From contig CM026574.1 in NCBI GenBank assembly GCA_015143295.1, forward strand, positions 10,418,938 to 10,482,937: DNA of 64,000 bases, in the 5' to 3' direction. Both the position numbers and the translations under genes were made by a program. Source of the stretch: Tetracentron sinense. Its lineage: Eukaryota > Streptophyta > Magnoliopsida > Trochodendrales > Trochodendraceae. Of the stretch, positions 50,701 through 62,700 are shown piece after piece. The notes below the pieces were generated by a model that did no database searches, was not told the DNA's origin, and was given only the letters and a program-made list of their open reading frames with translations. Within the stretch, counting starts at the first letter, position 1; the number at the start of each line of letters is the position of its first letter.

Positions 50701-53700
50701 TTACCATTAACCAAAAACAATAAAAAAATCAACGAACAGCCACAAGGTTAGGCCGAAATGGGCAAAGGTGAAGGGCGAAAGAGAAGACCTCCTTCTCTTC
50801 GGTTTCCGTGATCGAGGACGGCAACAGCACTAGGTGATGACGGCAATGGCGATTGGCGAGACGACAGGGGTGATTGGTGATGATTTCATCACAGGCACAG
50901 TGGTATGTACCCTAATCCTCATTCTCTACTAAAAATATGTTTTTCTTTTTCTTTTTCTACTCTACAATCAATTCTGTAGAGTGCATTAGGATTCTTGAAG
51001 ATTTATAACCATACATGTCTTCTTCAAGGTCTTTTTTTTTACTGCTGAAAAACCTGTATCGGCACCGTATCGCCAATATCGGTACTGATACGTCTGATAC
51101 AGACAATATAGTGCCAATATAGGGAGCATATCCAAGTATCGGGTATGAGAAAAACCGATACGTATCGATATTTTAAACCATGTGTTTTCCTTGGAGGCAA
51201 CTTGATTGCGTGGAAGATCAAAAAGCACCCTGTGGTTTCTCGGTCTAGTGCTGAAGCAGAATATTGTGCACTTACTCATGGCACTTGTGAACTCTTATGG
51301 CTTCGTTCTCTCATCTCTGAGTTAGAGTTTCTTGTTAAAGGACATATGTCCTTATATTGTGATAATGAGGCTGCTATAGAGATTGCCTCTAATTCTGTGC
51401 TTCATGAGAGGACAAAGTACATTGAAATTGATATTCACTTTCTCCATGAGAAACTCCGGGATTGTTCTTTATCTCTTCAACATGTTTCGTCTTCTCAATA
51501 ACTTGCTAATATCTTCACCAAGCTGGTTGGTCCTGCTATTCTTCAGAATACTACTGTCAAGCCATGCATGCTTAATGTTTATGCTCCAGCTTGAGGGAGA
51601 GTATTGATATATGTAATATTGGGGGTATACTTGTAAAAGAGCATATATGTAATGTTCTCTCTTTATATAATATGCTAGTAGGGTTCTCTAATCCCTAACT
51701 AAGCAATTTACCCTAATCTCTTTTTTTCCTCTCTTCTCTCTTTTCTCTTCTCTAAACCCTAAATCCTCCTTTCTCTAACTGATAGTTCCATACCTTTGCT
51801 GAATGCTGAGTACATATACGTGATGTGCAAAGCTTTCCAGAACATGCATTCTGTTGGTCACATTTTTTTTCTTTCCTTTCGTGTATTGACAAATAAAAAA
51901 GCCTCATCTAAATTGGTTTCCAACTTGATTAAATTATCTACTAATGTTTCCACAATGTTGGAAAGGGGAAGAAAGAAAGTGCAACAATTTGAAGACGTTT
52001 AAACGTTCACCTGACAGTCTTTGGCACCCCCGGAGGTTAAAACGTTCACCTGGACCTTGGATAACAATAAGGTCGATACTTGCGATTAGTTGCAACTTGC
52101 AAAGAAAAAGAAAGAAAGAAAGGAGGCCTATCTCCCCATAATTGTGCAACGTGCATGCATGACAAGGAATCTAGCAGTCGCTTTTTCAGTCACTGTAGAG
52201 CAGCTTGGGTCATTTGGAGTTCTTTTCTTTCTCTTGCAGGTTTGCCTTGGGTCATACCACATGATATCCAAGGGATTCTCTCTCAGTGGAGGATTGGTGG
52301 TTCGGGTGTTAGGGGGAAAGATCATATAGTAGAGCTCCATTCATGCTGTGTTATGGTCGAGTTAGGAAAATAATAATAAGATTTTCGAAGGAAGAAGATA
52401 CAGCTTGCCTAATTGGTAAAGTCACTGGATGTTGAAAGTTGAAACCACGACCTATGTTCAAAACCTGTCCTTACTTGCTAACTCACTAACCATCACACTT
52501 GCCTATCCAAAAAAAAAAGATCCTGCATCGTCTTCATTCAAGAAAACTATAGTCCTGGTTGCTTCTTGGGTAGCTATTTGCCCTCTCTTCAAGGACGTGA
52601 ATAGCAGTGACATCATTAAGGAGTCTGGAAGATGAAGTGATTCTAGTTGATTTGTTTTCCGAAGCTTTCCCTTTATGACGGTTTTTGTCCCTTTTAGATT
52701 TCTTGTTATTGTTTCTCTTTGGGTGCGCCAGTTATTTTTCCAGAGGCTTTCCCCTTTTTGCATATTTTTTCTCTGAAACTTTTATCCAGTATCCTTTTTG
52801 TCTATTATTTTATAATGATTTGAATAACAATAAAAAAAATGAAGTGATTAAAAACAGTTGAAGTTAGATTACTTTTAATTGCTTCAATATTCATATAATC
52901 TCTATGGGAAGAATTAAAACCAAATCTGAATCAAGCGATTGCAACATAGGAAGAAAGGCATGACTCTTTACAAGATCATGCATAGACAATTATATAAAGT
53001 CTAATCGACACTCATGTCCAATTAAAAACTAATAATTGCACACATCAAATAGAAGTTCCAATACGAAAATCATTACCAATATCTACACAAGATTATAGGA
53101 TGTAAGCACTTGAGTAACTATAAAAACTATTCATACCTTATGGCGATTATACAGTGCCCTCTTCCGCTCCTTAGCCCTACAGATTGCAGCTTTAATCCCA
53201 TGGTTGTCCATTAATCGATTTGGCCACAATTCTGCAAGCTGGACGGCAGATGGAACAGGCACACTTAAGAATGTCACTTAAGAATGTCAGAGAAGCTTCA
53301 TGAAAGTAACTAAAGACACTCTGATTGGCAACATGGCCCACAACAACAAATAATTTGCAGCAAAGTACTGAAAGAACATGAAACTAAAACTTCATGAAAT
53401 CAACAAACTGAGTGCAAAAGGTGTCACCAGCTGCCCTTCAAATAGATAAAAAGGAAAAAATATCACAGAAAGACTAGTAAAATGATACACTATTTTAGGA
53501 CGATGACTGGAATGTGGTTGGAAGGCTGCATGACATCTGCCCGCCATTGTATAGATTAGCGCGAGGGAGAGTCTGATTGGAGACCACTTTTAGTGAAGGA
53601 ATGGCAGATCATTTTGAGTTATGTTTTTCGAAGAAATCTGAGAGGGAGCCTGAAGAATGCCTTCTCTCCTCACGAGGTTGAAGGAGACCCAAACAAATAC

Positions 53701-56700
53701 TTACAGGGACAATCACATAAATTTGAGAGGGAACCCAAAAGGATTGTTATCGATTAAAATAAAGCAAACTGAGAGAGAGAGAGAGACTTCCTTGGGACAA
53801 TCACATAAATTTGAGAGGGAACCCAAAAGGATTGTTATCGATTAAAATAAAGCAAACTGAGAGAGAGAGAGAGAGAGACTTACAGGGACAATCACATAAA
53901 TTTGAGAGGGAACCCAAAAGGATTGTTATCGATTAAAATAAAGCAAACTGAGAGAGAGAGAGAGAGAAAGAGAGAGAGCCTCGGTTCGAAAAGGCATCGA
54001 AGAGCCCAGCCTGGCCAACCTGGACAAGATCCTTATGATGGATTATTTGAGAAATCGTGTATGGTGATTTTGAACAGGTACAATATGTGTAGAATGAATG
54101 AGGATGATGCAATTCACCATCTAATTCACTGGCTACTTTGTTGGACCATGTGGAGCATTTGGAAGGATAGGAACATCAGGATTTTCGATAATTCTAAGTC
54201 ATCTTTGCCCAAAATTGGCTCATATGTCGGGTTGGTTATGACTTATGAGTAGATGGTCAACTTCTCTCCCCGAATTCTTGGGAGTCCATATGGGAGACTA
54301 CTTGTATAGATGGAGTCGATTAATTTTTCGTAACTACTTGCATAGAATTCCATCCTCAAGGATTTCTATGGCCACAGAAGCTCAGATTATATGTATAATT
54401 GGAGTCAATTTTTACTGGATCATTATTCTCCTTTTCCGACTACATTGTTTAGGAGAAATTGCTCTTTCCCTCCTCTCTATATTTCTCATTTACATAGATA
54501 CAATCACATTGTCAAAACAAAGTTGCAGACAAAGGTGTTCTAAGAAGTCGCCGTACATTGGACAGGAGCTTTCAGCTGCCTTTCCTTTTGAAAGATAATG
54601 TCTTATTTAGAGAGCGAGGGGAAAAAAGCAATTGCAAAAAAATTTCTAATGCAAAAGTAATCAATATTTGAGACAAATAAATACAGTTTTGAGTCCCCAA
54701 ACCAAAACAATTACATAACTGCGACAACAAACAAGAAACATGGGGATATGAACTACCTCTACATACAGCTTTCTAATTTGGGGACCCTTGTCTTCATCCA
54801 TCCCCTGGAAGCACCAACCAATAAGATACCATAAATAATAAAATAAAATAAAGTTCAAGAAAAGAAGTGTTTATTGCAACACATGTACATGATGAACTTC
54901 TAAACATAATTCAGTACCTCAACAAATAGATCGTAGAGATCACAAATCATGTCGTCCATTGCATCATCCATACTATATTTTCCTTTAAGGACTCCTTTTC
55001 TTTCGGAACCCAGTATCTCCTGAAAATCATCAGATGCTCTATCTTGTTGCTCAAATGCCTGAGAAAATATGGTTTCACGTTAACTTAAGGTGCAATAATT
55101 TGAACAGTGTTGTCATAGAGATGCTGAACAAAGAATTATACAAGATTTGGTTTCATTAGCGGAACGTCTTTCCCAAGATATAAAACAAAACCCCTTCAGC
55201 ATGAGATTCAACACTATACAAGTGTTTCTAATAAGGAGTTGTAAACAACCGCTAGTTGTATCACATGTCTCAGTATCAACAATATGAAAAGAAAGTAACT
55301 ATAATCAGCTCACCTATGACCCAATACTAAAGCTTACTAAAGTTAAGATCAGCATTCAGCCATAGCCTACCTTTGCCTTCAAAGAAGGGACCCGCATGTT
55401 AATCATTTTGACGACCTCCTTTTTTATGTCTTGAAACTTATCATCTTTCTCTTGTTTGGCTGCTAATCCCAGTTCAACCATCTCTTTCAAGTTTCTCTGT
55501 TGCAAAAACATATTCTTTTAGTATTTACTGCTCCAGAGACACTTTAAACAAAAAAATATAAAAATCAAGATCCAAATGAGATATTGCATTGAAGGTTTCA
55601 CTAGTAAACAATTCTCCAGGCTAAGGAATCGGGCAGTAAGATAATTCATTACCAATTACAATTAGTTGTTTTCATCATTAAAAGATACTGACTACAAAAT
55701 TTGTTCACAAGCATTTACATTTGTCATCATCATCCTGGCCTTTCCCAGATATTTGGTTCAGTTATAGGAAAAAGATTAACATTGATATTAAAAGTGAAGC
55801 AACAGGCATCAATGAGTCACAAGTTCATTTTTCTTAAGCAAAGTACCTTTAATGTTTTGCGCTGCACCAAGTGTCCAAGAATACTCATAAGTCGATTAAT
55901 TAACTCCTCTGATATTCTTCCTTGGCTCGATTGCTGCAACCACAAAAAAAAGGCATATAATTTCTCCTAAAACCTCGAGTAAAATAAAGGTTTGGTGTAA
56001 AGAAACAAATCAAAAAAAGCATCTTAGGGCTCCGGCTCCATAAATAGAAATATGTTGGAGAACTACTTTCCAGTACCGCTAGTCTAGCAACTTTAGCAAG
56101 CTTTTGCTTTACTTCTCGAGGCAATCTCCTTTTGACTGAATGGAATGAATTATCAGCAACCTGGACTTCTATAGTGGGTGGTCTTGCTGTGATGGTTTCA
56201 TATAAAGGAAACATAAGTAATTTATATTATAAAAAATAACTTCAACAAATTCTCATTAATCAAGAGTCAAGACTAGAAAGTTCTCAATTATTTCCAAACT
56301 TACATTCTGCAACCATCTGTTCAAACTCCCTAATGGCCCTTTCAAGCATTGTACCTTTTGTCTTAACATTTGAACCTTCCTTTACATGCGTAGGTGGATT
56401 TTTCTGCATAAGAGGAGATACAGAATCAAGCCAGTAAAATAGCCCACAAGGCATACAAGAAGAACAAAATAAGGAACACACCATGAAACTGTTAGCATAT
56501 ACTACATTTGTGTGACAACATGTCTGAGCAAGAAAAAAAAGAACACATGTGCCGGTTCATACAGGCATGCCCCCCACCACATGCTAACTACAAAGTTTTG
56601 ATGTAGCTAATTGCATAGATAGTGTATTTATACTTTCTCAACCATCTAAAACCTTCAGAACATGAGGCTGTTATAACAGATATGTCTAATTGTTTGTCCC

Positions 56701-59700
56701 TATATACAGGATAAGCATTAATTCCATATTGGTTTTCATCCTTAGTCTTCACTGTACAAAAAGAACCTGGATCCTAATTATAAATAAATAAAAAATTAAT
56801 TGTCATTTTCTGAGACAATGACGAGTAGTGGTTTATATCCTGACTTTCTGGAGGTTGTTGAGGAGAACCGGAACTCATTTACTTTTAGTGGCAAAGCTAG
56901 CACCATCTTTCATCTAAAGCTCAAAGGTCAAAGCTCTCAAGCAATGTCTTAAAGTGGAATAAAGCAGCGTTTGGGAGTATTCCTAGAAGAAAGAATAAGT
57001 TACTAGGTGATGTTTCCTCTCTGGACAAAAATGAGGAGAATGTATATCTATCGAAGGAAGAGGAATCCAGAAGATGGGAGTTGAAGGAGAGATACCAAAA
57101 GAGTATCTGTGTGAATCCAGAGTTAGATGCCTGATGCCTCAAGGAGGGGGGTTAAAACGCTAATTTTCCCAAATGATAAGCTGATTGGAGAAGAAGAAAT
57201 AATCTCATTTCAGGCTACAAGTTGGGGACATAAAGGCAGAGAATGAGGATGAGGAGATTTGGTTTCTATACTTTCTTATGTATTTAATTGAAAGTAAGGT
57301 TTTTGGACTTAGATTGCATTGTCTATACTTGGCTAAGTGACTATAGTTTGTGTTCTCATACCTATTTATCAGAATACTCGTCTTTTTTAACTTATAAAAT
57401 TCCTAACTCTCGTCTGTATGGTTATAAATGTAGTTGAGGGATTTCACTTAGTTTATTTTTAGCTTAAATTTGCATTAGAGAAGTTTAATGCAAGGTATCT
57501 AAGTTCTTCCTGGCGTATCGAAGCGTATCTTAACTTTTCCAGGTATATCCAAACGATACGCCCAATACGTATCCTAAGATCACCTTACCGATACTCCATC
57601 CAATACCGATACTATGAACCATGTAGTAGAGAAGAGAGACTGGTTAGTAAGAGCTATAAGACCCTTAAATGGAGCAGAGATTGTAACGTTTTTTTTTTAA
57701 ATCAGTAAAGTATCAAATATATTAGAAATAAAGCGTGCGACAACGGTTTACAGAGATGTAAACTAGAGGATCTAGAAAGCAGAAAAAGACAGAAACAGTA
57801 AGAGAATAACAATGACAATTGTAACGTTTTTGGTAAGATGAATGGGGACAGACCAGATCCAGATGGATTTACCATCACTTTTTCTTTAGGGTGGTGTCCG
57901 AATTCCATGAGGAAGATAGTTTTTGATAATTTCTTAAATATCACTTTCTTAGCCCTAATTCCCAAGGAGGAAGGGAGGAATTGAAATATTTTTTGGTATA
58001 ATAAGTTTAGCAGCGTGTGTATAAAAAATATTGGCCAAAGCTCTCACCTCTAAACTAAAGTAGGCAATGATAGTATCGATTTTCCTTCTCAAGGAGCTTT
58101 TGTGAGAGGTCGCTAGATCCTGAACAGAGTTCTCGTTGCCAACAAATATAGGCATAATGAGATTAGGCATGGGCAGCTAAGCACGCTTTGTAAGCTAGAT
58201 ATTGAAAAAGCCTATGGTCATGTGAATTGGGACTTTCAGGGATAAATAACGAGAAGAATGGGTTTTGGAATCAAGTGGAGAAGATGAAGGTGTGTCTATT
58301 ACTCTATGGCCTCTTTCTCGATTCTAATTAATGGGTGCCCCATTGGTTAATTTAGTAGCTCTCGGGGTATGAGACAAGGATATCATTTATCTCCTATCCA
58401 CTCCATTATTGCTACCAAGGCATTGAGTAGGCTAATTAATAAAGCAATGGGCATGGACCTAGATGGCTTTTATATGAGAGTTATTAGCCTTCTAACTCTC
58501 ATTTACAAATTGAAGTTATTGGCCTTCTAATTCTCATTTTTAATTTATAAATGAAACAATAGTAAAGTGCACCGCGTCACACAATCAATTAAGAATTTTT
58601 TGGTTCATTTTCATATTCATTGAGCTAGCGGGGACATTTGGCATCGTGCATAAGGGGCATTTTTCTCAAAGTTAAAAGATTGAGAAGCAGAAACAGAAAG
58701 CAAAGTGAGAGCAAGAAGAAGAAAACGAGGCTGAAAATATCCTTAGGAAATGACTAATGAGAAGCGAGAAATGAGTTACAGGAGCCTCATTCCCATTATA
58801 TTAGTATGGATAGTCATACCTTATATTTTGCATCACATGAGATATTTGTGGAGAACTAGGCACCCTAGGTTCAAATCCAATGATATTTGCTCAGGGTTTA
58901 CACCCTACTTTATAGACTCGAGTATATCTCATATTTTCCCACACGCATAGAGCTCTCTTTGATCAGTAAATGAGACGTGACGGAAGCGAGCTTCCTCAAA
59001 AGCGAGAATCCCACCCTGTATGGAGCTTTCGTGCAACTATGGTTTTTCTACTCCCTGGGAACAAAAAGATCAAAATGCGTTTGACAGCGTGTTCTCACAA
59101 CACAATTTTAAGAAACATGCTACTTTCGGCACAATTTTTCAAAACAAAATAAAGTTACTTCTTAGAATTAAATCTGAGAAACACTTTTAAAATGACTCAT
59201 TAAATTATGTCTCTCATCGTTTGAAAAACTCACAAAGGAGGAAACTTTTCGGCTATCTTCTCACACGAAAGGTACTCTCTCTATCTCCTCTCTCCCATCT
59301 CTCTCTTCGTCTCTCTGTAAGACCTCGAAAATGGGATTCCCATTATTTTATATAATATATGTGAATAGTGGTTGTATACTGTGTGTTTTGTTAAAAATAG
59401 GAAAATTTGTGGGTTTGTCGATATTTTCCAGGTTTACTTTTTACCCTTAGAACTTAGTATTTTTATTTGAAAATTTTACTGCAAGTGTCGGACTGGTCAA
59501 TGAACCATCACCTGAAATTTCATAATTTTCACACGTAGGATTAATTAGTTATGAATTTTCGAGTGACAAAAATAGGAATTGCCGGAAGTCGAAAGCCGAG
59601 GGACATGTGGTCGCACACATGCGTGTTTACATAATACTTGTTTTTAGGAATTGGGATAAATGTCTAACATGGTAATCTGATTTTCATATACAAACATGTA

Positions 59701-62700
59701 ATCTAGATTATTCTTCTCTTAAATTACATAAAGCTTGCTTAAGCCCTATGTAATTTTTTTTTTTAGTTTGAAGTTTACATAATGCTTGTTTTTAGGAATT
59801 GGGATAAATGTCTAACATGGTAAGAGATGTCAATATATCTAGATTGATAGATGGATTAGTTGGTATCACGTTCTATTATAATTATTAATTTTTATTCTTC
59901 TAAACTTATCCCGAATTTGCCAATTTTTCCCCTTTTTTTTTTAACTTAACCCCTGTTGAATAATTCCCGAATCCGAACTTTGTTACTATGCTATAAAGTG
60001 CATCTTCACAATAGAATTTTGCAATTTATATAAATTGCAAAGCCCCTTATTCAAGGAAATGCAACATACATAGATCTCATATTTGGGGGAATTCTCCTGC
60101 AAAGAGTTCATTAGGCAACGCCTCGAGCACCTTAGGCTACCTCCTCAGGTGCCCATGGAGTCTGTCCCCTTGACAACTATGTGTAAGCTCATTTTATTGT
60201 CTTTATTTTCAATGATTATCCATGTTAATTGTTTTGGAAACCTAATAATTTTATGAATGCACATTAAAATTGATAAATAATTAAAATTTAATTTAGCTTC
60301 TAAACCTATTTCTACCCACAATTGATGAGCTAAATGCTTTTCCAAGACTAAATCAATATGGGAGAGGAGATTGTTGAATTATCGAAGCCCTGCATCAAGA
60401 GAAAAAGAAGAGAATTGTAATTTTATTTGAATGTGAAGTGGATGTAATTATGTAAAGATAAGTTGATGTAATTTTATTTAAATGTATATGACTCTTGTTC
60501 AAGTATTTTTTATTTTTTATTTTTTATTTTTTATTTTTTATTTTTTATTTTTTATTTTTTATTTTTTATTTTTTATTTTTTATTTTTTATAAACAAGCAA
60601 GACCTCTATGTTTGTTGAGTGTTGTTTAGGTGATTACCAGTTTACAAGTTCAATGTAATCAAGCAAGACCTGTATGCCAAAATAAAAATTACAAAGGTTT
60701 TTTCTTCTATCTATAATTATTTTTAACATGTTAGAAAATACACTTGTTTTCTTTACAAATTAAAGAGGATATATATTTTTTTTTTATCTACATCAGTCGT
60801 GACCATGGGAGTGAGAGGGAGATAGAGAGAACCGTGAATAGCATTAGATGTGAAAAGTATTTCCAATGGCATCCACTGTCTTGACTATGAAATAAAGAGA
60901 TAGTACAATACATCCCATTAGAAATATTATAATGTACACAAAATATCATATTTAGAATTTTTGTACTAAAACTATTATGTTAAGTTATAAATTATAACTA
61001 ATTGATTAGTCAAAATGTTAGTATTTCAAATAATCCCTTTTGGGCATAATCTTATTACCCATAAAACGTGCACAAAAAGAGAAATTATATAGTTAAATAA
61101 TATTTAATTTATGAAATATTGTTACTAAATTATTTAAGTTTTTAGTATTACTAAAAAATCCTTATGAGCATAATCATATTATATGGATATTAAGTGAAAG
61201 GAAAAAGACATGTAAAAATATTATTAGAATAATAAAATTATGATTTATAATAAGGTTAATACTAGCAACACTCTCTAAATGGAACATAGCATGTCTTTCT
61301 TTAAGAAAGTGATGGTGTGTAATAGCATTACCTTTTAAGTTTTAACACCTTTAAGTTAAAAGATTAAAACTCATTTGTTGGGTATTCACGAAACAAAAGG
61401 GAGATGGGAGAGTGTCTTTTCCTTGTGATGGAGTGGTAATAGCATTACCCTTTTAACACCTTTAAGTTAAAAGGTTACAAGGTAAAACCCATTTGTTGGG
61501 TATTCACGAAACATAAGGAAAATGGGAGAGGGAGAATGAGAGGAGAAGTGGAGAACAAACTCTTAGAGTTTTGGCTTTCTGCGATCGACGACGACAACGG
61601 CTGGTGACAGCAAGCTCGCCTACTATTCCTCCAGGTAAGTACCCTAAACCTATTCGGCTATTCCTCCAATTCCTTTGCCAAATTCTACTCTTTTTTTTTT
61701 TCTTTTTCACTTCTCCATTATCTCATGGGATTCTTGAAATCTTGGATTATTGAGATTTAATTTGAAATTTTCCCTTTGTTTACATTTCTGTAGACTTCGG
61801 TGAACTTCCACCAAAGTTAAGTATTTTCTAATAAAATTCAGGTTCGACCAAAGTCTACCGAAGTCAGCCGAATTTGACCGAAGTTGGCCGAAACACATCA
61901 CGAATTCCAGGATTTTTAAAATACAGGTTGATCTTACTTCGGTCTCCACCGAAGTCGACTCAATTCGGCCAAAGTTGACCAAATTGAGTCGATTTTTGAC
62001 ACCATGGCCACATCCTTAATGCCTTTGTAGCTCTCTTTTGAGCTATGTGCAGGTACATCATGCCTCATGAGCATGGGTCCTATAGTTAAAAATAGTGTAA
62101 CCACCATGGTGACATTGCATTCCGATGACCAAAAGTAATGGAAAAGGTTCATAAGTCATGGCATTGAACAGGTTTGTATTGACACGAACGTGCACCACAT
62201 TGCACACAACATGCATGTGAAATTTTAACTACACTTTTCTTAAGCAAAATGCATCTGCCTAAACGGAAATGAGAATAAGAATTTCTAAGCTCCACACTAA
62301 GCTCATTTTGATGAGCAACATTTTACTCGCCAGGGAAAAAGAATGAATTACTAAATAGAGAACGTAAATCACCAAATGCATCACGATTCGTAAACTGAAT
62401 AAGGTAATGGGTTGGACATGTCAACATTAGGCCCCAAAACAGAGGATTACCTCTTATAAGTTAATAATAGAATAATGTGAAGGAAAAATGAGACGAAGAG
62501 AAGCAGTAGAAAACTATTATCAGCTGGAGATTTTCAGAGATGATGAGTACATACCACTGTTTGAATGGGATACTTGCACCCAGGGAAATTAAGGTCAGGC
62601 AGTTCGCTACTTCCATTTCTCTCCTTCGGCCGAACTTTGGTGAATAGTTCTAGATCATTCGAATTATTCAGTAGTCTTGCTTTTTGAGGATCGATTTGGG

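Larger units (their letters stand above)
42215..51776 (+). mobile_element. Ty1/Copia LTR retrotransposon fossil with nested insertions
   Basis: A short LTR starts at 42215 (TGTTGATATATG) and its partner at 51602-51776, just after a polypurine tract (ttgagggagag). The flanks GACTG and AACTG fit a 5-bp target duplication. Parts in order: gag about 43020-43890 with a zinc-knuckle-like end, protease region near 44100-44150, GAG-pre-integrase to 44560, integrase about 47310-47900, reverse transcriptase about 48480-49060, RNase H about 49200-49570 and 51190-51500. Three DNA insertions sit in it: MITE sequence (42329-42554), a solo LTR (44561-47305) and hAT-like element B (49575-51182). It is broken in several places. 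About six differences over 113 comparable LTR bases suggest an age of a few million years. It lies antisense in a ubinuclein intron. Confidence 0.93.
56800..58480 (+). mobile_element. L1-type LINE ORF2 fragment, broken, with insertions
   Basis: The stretch 56900-57110 reads ALSSNVLKWNKAAFG-like sequence and RRWELKERYQKSI, the linker between endonuclease and reverse transcriptase. From 57840 onward come FLNITFLALIPKEEG, RHNEIRHGQLSTLCKLDIEK-type sequence and GMRQGYHLSPI, which are reverse-transcriptase motifs. Stops and frame changes are frequent. A hAT-like remnant (about 57500-57623) and an L1 tail insertion (57694-57817) lie inside. Confidence 0.75.

Noticed and set aside
53702-53975. CRISPR-like repeat array
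   Set aside because: Contiguous tandem units with GA runs and no unique spacers, in a plant nuclear intron.
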